From NCBI RefSeq assembly GCF_000003605.2, contig NW_003108086.1, positions 509,811-569,817 on the forward strand: a stretch of DNA of 60,007 nucleotides, given 5' to 3'. A program made the position numbers and the translations under genes. Shown piece after piece: positions 36,489 to 60,007 of the stretch; position 1 is the first letter of the stretch; every line of letters starts with the position of its first letter. Source of the DNA: Saccoglossus kowalevskii (taxonomy: Eukaryota > Hemichordata > Enteropneusta > Harrimaniidae). Below the pieces are notes generated by a model. The model did not search any database, had not been told where the DNA came from, and saw only the letters and a program-made list of their open reading frames with translations.

Positions 36489-39400
36489 ATAATAACTGAT
36501 AACGGACGACCCGCTAATCTATAATGATTTATATGTGGCATGGATGAGAGAGGCGCTGCAGCGTTATTTATACAAGTGAATTTGTAAATAAATAGTGTGA
36601 AAAATGTTTTTTTCTGCTATCGGTCCTGGAATTTGCATAATTATACACCATTATCAAAAAGCATTCATGTAATCAAAGGTTTGTCAAGCAAACACGGGGA
36701 AAATAAAAACTAATTAAAGAAATTCTGGTTTCAAACATCCAATGTTATTTTGCAATAACTGGTGGCATGACCATTTCGGCATTTCCACTGCCTAATTGTT
36801 ACCATTGCATCAATCACATTGGCTTGTAGAGCAATGAATGTTCAATTGTGATTATAACTGGTACGAATACCCTTGCCACACTCACAATATGGTTATGCTA
36901 ATATTGAGTGTATAGGACTGTCAACAATACAAATATGAGAAATAACACGTCGAGGTTAAAAAAACACACAACCCTTTTATATACATCTTTTTTTTAATCA
37001 AGACAAGTGGTCAATGACGTATATTGTGTGCAGTTTATACCAACCTAGAGAAGCTTTGTGATCACTTCCTTTCCACGATTTATCCAACGTTATATGTCTT
37101 TCTACCACTTTTGCTCCCATGGCAACTGCACCTAATGTAATAGCCAATCCCTGTTCGTGTCCAGAATATCCAATTGGAATATCGGGAAACTCCTTTAGAT
37201 ATGTCTATTTGAATACGACAGACATAATATGTTAATCACTCATGGCAGCGGCATTGTTTTATATTATGTGCATCTATTCGGGGTATACGAGTCAGGTACC
37301 GTGAACGTTGGTGTCAACAATCCGAGACAAGATAATTATTATATTTTATTTCGAGATAAGAAACAATAATCCATAACAACACACAACATAAGTGTATGAA
37401 ATGAACTCCTGGTAAATAACAGATCAAACCGCACAAAATACATATATTGAATTTATAGTTTCAAGTTCCTAGTTATTTTTAAGGTAGTGACAATAAGTAT
37501 GCCACCATTAATTACCGTAAACCTACATAGATTTTGCAATATTGAACATATTAATAAAATCTTACCTTAATAACATTCAGATGGACATTTTCTGGGGCAA
37601 GAGGGTAGCAGCTTGTACATTGCAGGATACAAAACTTATTATTAACTGGTTTGACAATTTCATAGACTTTTCTCATCGTTTCTAAAGTTTGCATTCCAGA
37701 TGATATCACCATTGGTCGTCCTTTCTTAGCTGCATGCGTTAAATATGGCAAATTGTTTGTGTCCATGGATGCCACCTTAAGAAAACTAACTCCGAGTTCA
37801 TCAAGGAAATCTACTGCTTTCTGTAAGGAATCACACACAAGTAGATGTTCATTTACAAATAAATTGATGACGTTAATAACTATAGAGGGATCACTTTGGT
37901 ACAAAGTATTGTTAAAATGTTGTAGACATTATTTATAAGATTTAGAATCCTATAGTTGCTTTAAATAATTTATTTATATTATAATAATAATAACTTATCT
38001 CTAGATAAACTTATTGGTAGAATGTGTTTTTGTTGATTTAAAAAAGCCTTGGATGAGATTAGTCATATTTTTTTCTCAAGCTGGCTAACATTATATTGGT
38101 CAATTACGCTATTCTAAAGGTGCACCCTAACAGAACATCCTGTGTCGGTCCCCGCTTAAGATATTGCCAGCATTAGGTTTCTTATATGTGTCTTAAGTAG
38201 TTGATAGTCCTTATTTACTTTACTCTGAATGGCATGAATACACATTGACACAAGTTTAACATTTCCCAACCATACCTAGCAATAACCAGCCCTACCTCGT
38301 CCATACCGGACGCAGTCATTAATATTCCAATAGAGTCTGCATAGGCTTTAAGTTCGTAGTACTGCTCGTGGCTGAATTCAAGATATCTTTTATGTTCACC
38401 GTATGTTGCTCCCCAAGAATTCGGGGTGTTATAGGGACGTATCAATGCTTCTTTGTTGAACTTGTATTCAAGTTCACTTTTTTGGAATTTAGCACAGTCA
38501 GCGCCGGCATCCTAGATAAAGAAAACAGAAAATAACACATACAGCGAGACACAATTATTGCATTCAACACATTTGATATATCTAGAAGTACGAATGTAAC
38601 ACATAGTGGTGGTGTATAGATGCAACCTTTATATAAAACATGCATGACATGAATCGATCCGTGAAACGCCATCTAATAATGACGGGGTACACCTGTATTC
38701 GCATTGCTAGACTGAACTGCATCATACTTTTAAATCATTAGAAATGTATAACGTTTATTTGTATAACACTGAATATATAAAAGCAATAAAACATACAAAA
38801 TGCATTGACAATTTATCAAATAAAGTGTCAGATAAACCAAAGTGACGTCATACACTAAATTAAAATCTCAGTTCAAGGAGGTAATATACTTGTCAATAGC
38901 AGAAAGTTCGTTGTTCAATTTTGATTTGAAAGTCTGCCCTTGCGTATTGAGACTGGACGTTTTAGACATGAATCCTTAGTGTGAACGTATAATTGTAAGA
39001 TATGTGCCCAAATTAAGTTCGAAGATGAATATCAGTAATGTTCTATTGTATTTTGAACGCTAAAATACCTGTATGTAATACAATACGGGACGCAGTTAAT
39101 AACGCATTAGTAAAATTATGCTATTCTTCTATACATTCCCTGTGTTATTGTAGCATATACCTATGGCCTATGATTGTATTGACTTGTAATCCCAACGAGC
39201 TGGTGATCTTGTAAATAGTATAATTATTAATTTCAAATGTATGTATTTTCTCACATGTCACTTTAATCAACTACTACTATAACGTCAATACAGATGGCAT
39301 GTATACGCACGAGTCTAGGTGCAATTATTTCCAATAATTAAATGTAAAGCAGATTATTTTTTGTGTAGCCGCTCGGAATTGTGTTAAATAAAATGAACTG

Positions 39401-40742
39401 TTACCATTGTTACCATAAAAAATATATGTGATTATTGAACTGTATTGCAATGCGCGATTAAACAAAACAGACACCACTATCTGAGACGACCCGACTGTTT
39501 GACATACATTCCACCAATTTGAAAATATATTACATTACAACAACTGGGCAGTCGTTCCAAGTTGAGTTTACTGGGGTTTATTCATTCAAAACTCATTGAC
39601 AAGCAGCTCTGCATATAATGTCGTTGACAAATTTCTGAAATAATACATGTAAATATACAAAAACTTGTTTTTTATTAAAGTGGTACTGCGCATTCTTGGC
39701 GGTTATGGCAATGTGTGTTGTAGAAATGATTTCATAAAAATATACTTGTTGTCTGGCAAAGAACTTGTTGATGTTAAGACATTATTTTTAATAATAAATT
39801 CATATAAATTGCTGCTAAAATGTTAGTTTTTGCATATTATGTGGCGTTTTTTGAAAACAACATTGAACAATCCCATACATGGTTTTATTTTTGCTTAAAA
39901 TTTATGTAAAGCTGCTTGTTGCAGCTGACGACGTTATAATGCTGGTTTTAGTGTCACTTGGATAAAATATGTTAATTAGTAAAAGTAATTTGCCCAATAT
40001 GTATAATAAGTGTTCGGTACATTAGTTGTGCTCTTCAAAACAGTAACATCATTCGCGGCTTTAAATGGTTATCTTGTCTTATGGGAGGTTGTGAGTTTGT
40101 ATGACTTCCGCGGTTCGCCCAAATGCCTACTCTGACAAAATTAGTGAATGAGTATTGGATGAATATTTAGTTGATAAATATATCTCGTCAGTTAATTATA
40201 GTTATTAAATGTATATATTACCATATCTCTCGAGGAATAAAATGGCCCTAGCACTGCAATCGTCCCAACGCGTATTGATGTATTTAAAGGGCGGCAGTCG
40301 TCGCGCCGCGTTCTGTTCGATGTGGGACTCATAGCGACGTATACAACGCGTGTAAAATGCATTGTTTATTTGCATGAAATTCGAACACGCGCTGCGCGAC
40401 GACCACCGCGCTTTAATGATCCCACGAGAAGTATCCGACGAGCGTCAATTACGTTGTTTACATGGTATTGGAACGCGCTGCTCGACGTTACGTTACGTTA
40501 CGTTGCTAATCAAATAAAAACGATGCCGTATAAGTGGTAATAATATCAATGGTGATTGGATTACCCATTTACCTTGAAAACAGTTACGGTACTACAAATA
40601 CACCTCTTACCTTCGCAACTTGTATCATTTGTTTGGCAATCTTCATGTCTCCCTGGTGGTTTTGTCCGATTTCTGCGATGACAAAACATGGATTGTCACC
40701 ACCAATCATTCTACCCGGCGCGATTTCAAATTCAAGCGGCAT
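34951..40742 (-). CDS. NANS: Sialic acid synthase (N-acylneuraminate-9-phosphate synthase), 6 exons
   Basis: Cytosolic enzyme that condenses phosphoenolpyruvate with ManNAc-6-P (or Man-6-P) to Neu5Ac-9-P (or KDN-9-P). Exons on the - strand: 40742-40611, 38511-38296, 37820-37566, 37204-37045, 35580-35474, 35145-34951, giving 354 aa (human 359). It starts MPLEFEIAPGR, like the vertebrate protein. TIM-barrel residues are present: AEIGQNH with Glu24, CAKFQK with Lys52/Lys55, GYSGHE with His217 and ERHITLDK with His238 (the metal ligands in NeuB), then KGSDH. The C-terminal antifreeze-like (SAF) domain covers residues 291-354 (LGKTVVA..MLTVKVAEPKGYPPE). Introns are phase 0 except intron 4 (phase 1), whose donor GTTGGT is weak; the downstream GTATAA would create a stop on splicing. 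The gene is head-to-head with CMAS. A non-coding 5' exon is possible, as an AG acceptor precedes the ATG. Confidence 0.96.
36430..36486. repeat. (TGAT)n microsatellite
   Basis: TGAT tandem with two GTAT interruptions, in NANS intron 4. The 113-codon + strand frame that ends here (36092-36433) is not recognisable and lies antisense in the intron. Confidence 0.85.
38512..40610 (-). other. NANS intron 1
   Basis: 2.1 kb intron, donor GTAAGA. Holds the MITE at 40288-40412 close to its 5' end and a short ACGTT repeat near 40490-40505; otherwise AT-rich DNA with nothing recognised. Confidence 0.75.
40288..40412. mobile_element. 125 bp MITE with long terminal inverted repeats
   Basis: Left end AGGGCGGCAGTCGTCGCG and right end CGCGACGACCACCGCGCT are inverse copies over roughly 25 bp with few mismatches, continued by GCCGCGT / ACGCGCTG. 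TTAA flanks it at 40284-40287 and 40413-40416. It is GC-rich compared with its surroundings, non-coding, and related to the copy at 12427. It lies in NANS intron 1 about 200 bp from exon 1. Confidence 0.75.
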
Positions 40743-51789
<11,047 letters not shown>

Positions 51790-52244
51790 TTCACTGTGTA
51801 CGGCAAAATGTAGTCCATTTATAGTCACAGAGCCTTGAAAGGTGTACACAGTCAGCTTCTGCAGGTGAACATAATAATAGAAAATCAACAAAAATATTAT
51901 TCAAAATTGCACGCAAAACAAATCTTGTCTGCAAATGTTTATGGAAGAGGGTATCCAGTTTTTCTGTTTCGACAGCGGTATGGTAGAATAGTGCTTATAT
52001 CATATTGCCAGTTATTTGTAACTATATTCACATGGGAAAATCTTTAAAATACACATGTCCCTGTTATAAACAACGTATTTTATATATTTCTTCTACATAA
52101 ATATACCGATAGAATTCCTGGAACAGACAACATTACTACGAAAAGCATAACAAAAATACAACAACGTCATTTGGCGCGCCAAATTATATTACGTATTATT
52201 ATATCCGGGTGCAACAAGACCCCTAACTGTACATACTGTAAAAC

Positions 52245-52385
52245 CTGTCTTTTTAGCTAATCTGTAATTTCTTTAATTCAAGATGCAGCTAATTTAACGG
52301 AAAGTTACAGGGAGATAGTGAACACTTTAGCTAAATTGAGATTCTGTTAATTCATGCCAAGAGTCAAATTCGCTAAAATTGCATG
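52245..52385 (-). repeat. Dispersed repeat copy B (inverse of 7540-7680)
   Basis: On the - strand it shows the same ordered blocks as copy A: TTTTAGCGAATTTGACT, GAATTAACAGAAT, ATTTAGCTAAAGTG, TTAGCTGCA and AATTACAGATTAGCTAAA. Most positions agree. It may lie within the CMAS 3' UTR if the poly(A) signal at 52714 is used. Confidence 0.65.
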
Positions 52386-52713
52386 TAGCTATTTCAAAGT
52401 GTAATTCGATTTTAAAAACATTCTGTATCAAACATGTTCACAAGGATATTTATATATTATTGACTATTATATAGTCCTGATCGTGGAAAATTATAATGAA
52501 ATTCAATCATTTCGTTATGCAGTCAACATTTGGTCATCTGTTACAATGGTAGTTATTCGCATATTCCAATGTGATTTATTTTTCCTTGTTTTGATAGTCA
52601 ATATTTAACCAGTTTTACCGCTGTTTTTTAGTATTGTGAACATAAATTAATCACAATTAATCCTAGTTGGTTATGTTATGTATGCTATGTAAGGTGAAGC
52701 AATTTATTGGATG

Positions 52714-52719
52714 AATAAA
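52714..52719 (+). terminator. Candidate CMAS polyadenylation signal
   Basis: AATAAA about 925 bp after the CMAS stop, followed by a T-rich stretch. No better signal was seen closer to the stop. Confidence 0.35.
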
Positions 52720-53738
52720 CTCATATTGTAATATATTTTATTGTCTATTGTCTATTACATAACCATGACAATGCTGACATGTGATATACTTCAATGTCCA
52801 ACATAATCTTTCTGGGTGGATAAAATTAACATTAAACATATATCGCTGATATACTATATATATAGTATATAGTTATATTATAAGTATATAGGGTTATTTA
52901 CAAGACAAAAGCATTTTACGATAGTAACCAATATATATAAGTAGGTAAATGCCATGTTAATTGTCGTTTGATACCGAATGCGGTTGGCTCACTTTGGCAC
53001 ATTCAAACTTCTTGGCCTCAGACGCGTAAATAAATGTTCTTCAGCTCTTTGACAATCAGGGTGCTACCTACCGTGCAAGTGGCAACATACACGCATTTTT
53101 TACATCATGAAACTGTGCCAATATTGATATATATTTTAAACTTTTTTATTAATCGTCGTGAAAAATTACATGCACACAAGGCGGTTATAGGTTTTCTGAG
53201 AAAAGTGTCCAGGAAATTGAATAATAGAAATATATGTATTTCATTTGACAGCACGCAGATCCCTTATTTGTTTCTGTTTCAAATTGAAACTCATAATTTG
53301 TTAAATTGGCTTCAAATATGTCACTAGATTATAGGTATATTAGTTACTTTGTATTTAATGTAAGTGACCCTTAAGGATGTAAAGTTGAATAATATTGTGG
53401 TTGACTACACAGATATTTCTCATAGAGGTTTTTGAATGACGTGACAGTTGGAGGAAACGAAATACTAGTAGTTGATGGAATTGAATTCCATAAGTGTGCC
53501 CGGCGTCGCTAAAATGAGCTTAGTTTACTCTAAGGTATGTGGTTTACTGTGTTATAATTTTAACTGCCAGTGGGTGGATTTGAGATGAAGATCTGCCGCT
53601 GTAGCTGTGAATTTGGTCATTCGTTGTGAATCTTGTTTATATATGTTCTGCTGTACAACCATTCGTGGATTTATACACATGGGTAGCATGATACAACTGT
53701 CCTCGATTACTCAAGCTGAGCAATGTCATTGTTCAACA

Positions 53739-53987
53739 TCAACATACTATGTCGTTTCTGTGAGCATATTTCTTCGCCTTTAGAATTCTCGAAATAATCA
53801 GACCTGCTCGATTGTGGAGTGCCTGCAATCTGTGGTGACTGCCAGTGTCTGCACAGTGATCAAACTGTGCTAATGCAAAGCTTGTCAACAAATAGTTAAG
53901 ATGAGCTAAGAACAATACCATATAGATTGTAAACTGAGTTTGAAAATCGGTTACCCCGAACATGCTTTCGGTGTGTGAGGGGGGCAC
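53739..53987 (-). pseudogene. Non-LTR retrotransposon (reverse transcriptase C-terminal) remnant
   Basis: An 82-codon open stretch contains HLNYLLTSF and RLQALHNRAGLII (about 53793-53831). The block L-Q-x-L-H-N-R-A-G-x-I-I after an H-L-N-Y segment is characteristic of the RT thumb end of CR1/jockey-like non-LTR elements found throughout animal genomes. Only this fragment is left; no endonuclease or YADD box was seen beside it. It is a decayed 5'-truncated copy and not a host gene. Confidence 0.6.
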
Positions 53988-54560
53988 GATTATATTTACA
54001 CAGCAATACCTACAACAATAAAAAAAGGTTATTGGTCAAGAGGCGTGGTCTGGACGGCCTACTCTATATTCCTCTCTGTACTGTGACAATAATAGCAGTG
54101 GGCGATTAAGACGATTACGTAATTTGTATACCTGAATATGCAAATTAGGTATGGGCAATCACATCATTATTTCTGACACCCACCAACAAAAATGTATTAG
54201 ATGTACTACTTAACTCAAGTGTCAAATTAAACCAGACCACGGAACCCCAATAATGGACTTTGCTACAAGAGCACAGTCGTGTGTATCCTTGGTGTTGCAT
54301 TGTTGTTTGCATGTCAATTTCACTGTTACTGATACTATAAATATAATATTTACAGGGACAAACACAACTGTCGATAGGGTAATTCAGAAGAACCTATTTG
54401 TGAATATGAATCGCCAATGAGTTACAACACAAAACAACAAAATCGGTAATATTTGTTTTGTTTTGCTCGAATTAATCATCATATGCTTTTTTGGTTATTG
54501 CCAGGCCGCCCTCGCAATAAATTCTGGTCCGTCCCTAGCGCGAATAGACTGATGGGTAAT

Positions 54561-54594
54561 CAGTCACGTGTGCTAGTGTTGGCCGCCATTTTCG
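54561..54594 (+). promoter_or_regulatory. Putative UBE2I core promoter motifs
   Basis: CAGTCACGTG (E-box CACGTG) is followed by GGCCGCCATTTTCG, which matches the YY1 consensus (GCCGCCATTTT) often located at the start of housekeeping transcripts. A GTGAGT donor follows at 54616, fitting a short non-coding first exon. Confidence 0.4.
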
Positions 54595-54615
54595 CATTTT
54601 GTGGAAAGAGATAAT
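54582..54615 (+). other. Putative UBE2I non-coding first exon
   Basis: The segment from the YY1-like motif to AATAAT-type sequence before donor GTGAGT (54616) could be the 5' UTR exon, spliced to acceptor TATTGTGCAG ending at 55727, three bases before the start codon. The 5' end is approximate; this is inferred from splice sites and position only. Confidence 0.4.
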
Positions 54616-55729
54616 GTGAGTACTTGTTCCGAACTCTATTTTTAAGAGCACAACTCAACAACTCAGTTGTTGTATTGAGCTGAATACGTAAACATAAATG
54701 TACGTGTTCTTTACGTCAGTATTAGTTTTCACATAACTCACCTGTACCGATCTCCGCTAGTAGTAGTAGTCGGTCGTTTGTGTCGAATTTTCATTGTGTG
54801 AAACCGTAATGTCAAACGCTACTTGGACGCATGTTTTGCTCCGTAGTTTGTTTTGAAATATGCACAAAGACGTCAGTAATTTAATTAGAACATTTACGAG
54901 ATGTTAATTATTAAGATCAACCTACCACATAATAGTTACCTCTACATATGTAAATAACATGTTAAAATTGTATCTCCACGAATAAGACAACAGAAACGCT
55001 ACAATCGGAATAAAACGCATTGGTATAAACTATAACGCTATCATGTTGACGAAAAGAAACCCTTAGTCTGTAAGCAATGAACACATGTTGTATGTTATTG
55101 TTATTATGGTATTTAAAACGTCGCTGCAATTACACAGGTAGTTCTGGAAATTCACTGATGACCCTCAACTTTGAAAATTTCAACCAGTCAAAGGTGTCAG
55201 AAGTTTTCCATGTCATCGTCAGGTGTCATAGAAATTTGTATGTGACGAAAGAAGTTTTCGGTCTCCCACCTCACAAATAAACTGTGATAAAGGTACCTAG
55301 GCCTCTACTGAATGTGATTGTACTACATTTTTTTTCTTGGTCAAATACCAACCTGTTTATTTTCTTGGTAAACTCAAAGAAGATAAAATTATTAAACAGC
55401 TTAATTCTTGTTGTATGCACACAATTGTTTAGTAGATAATGTTTTCTGATGTTTAATTTATTTTGGTGGGTGGTGACATGTTTTAAAGTATGACCAGATT
55501 TTTTTAAATTCCTCTTAGCCATTGGTGCAAAAATTACATAGTTTATTGTAGCAAAATTTTCAGGTGATTCCCCTTTGGCAACGGATAGTTTGTTTGTTTT
55601 TCCACCACTCGGGTACAAACACTATTGAAGATCTGAATGTCCACCACTAACATGACCGTCATCAATCAATTAATACATTGTAATAATTTTGTACATTATA
55701 ATTTCATGAAGCTTCCATATTGTGCAGAC

Positions 55730-60007
<4,278 letters not shown>

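Larger units (their letters stand above)
51790..54539. other. CMAS 3' UTR and intergenic DNA before UBE2I
   Basis: 2.7 kb. Contains a candidate poly(A) signal (52714-52719), dispersed repeat copy B (52245-52385), an AT-rich palindromic stretch near 52850-52885 and a non-LTR retrotransposon remnant on the - strand (53739-53987). No other gene seen. Confidence 0.65.

Overview
The window is animal nuclear DNA. Genes are split into short exons by long AT-rich introns with GT..AG borders, and intergenic DNA is full of small transposons, tandem repeats and two runs of N. Protein content and style (FAM20C, vertebrate-type sialic acid genes, UBC9, many TGAT and poly-C tracts) suggest a marine invertebrate, most likely a non-vertebrate deuterostome. 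A hemichordate-like genome would fit, but the species is an inference I cannot prove.

Four protein-coding genes can be assembled exon by exon; reading frame and splice phase agree at every junction. (1) FAM20C-like secretory-pathway protein kinase, + strand, 10 exons, 6397-28917, 577 aa. (2) NANS, sialic acid (9-phosphate) synthase, - strand, 6 exons, 40742-34951, 354 aa. (3) CMAS, CMP-sialic acid synthetase, + strand, 7 exons, 42199-51789, 399 aa. (4) UBE2I/UBC9, SUMO-conjugating enzyme, + strand, first 5 coding exons 55730-58840 (residues 1-111); the rest lies beyond the window.

Layout: 1-6.4 kb is gene-free upstream DNA with a decayed reverse transcriptase trace. 6.4-28.9 kb is FAM20C, whose introns hold MITE-like elements, a tandem-unit element with hairpin termini, and both assembly gaps. 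28.9-34.9 kb is the convergent FAM20C/NANS intergenic region, with a perfect 9 x 31 bp minisatellite and a 511 bp TTAA-flanked element. 35-51.8 kb is a head-to-head NANS-CMAS pair sharing a 1.46 kb upstream region. A young non-autonomous LTR retrotransposon sits antisense in CMAS intron 3. 51.8-54.5 kb is intergenic, with a non-LTR retrotransposon remnant and another dispersed repeat. UBE2I follows.

The main biological point is the NANS-CMAS pair. NANS makes a 9-phosphorylated sialic acid and CMAS activates the free sugar; a phosphatase is needed between them. The C-terminal HAD (KdsC-like) domain of this CMAS keeps every canonical HAD phosphatase residue, whereas the vertebrate domain has lost several. 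The two adjacent genes might therefore encode the whole route from ManNAc-6-P to CMP-sialic acid. FAM20C acts in the same secretory pathway, but no direct link to sialylation is shown by the sequence.
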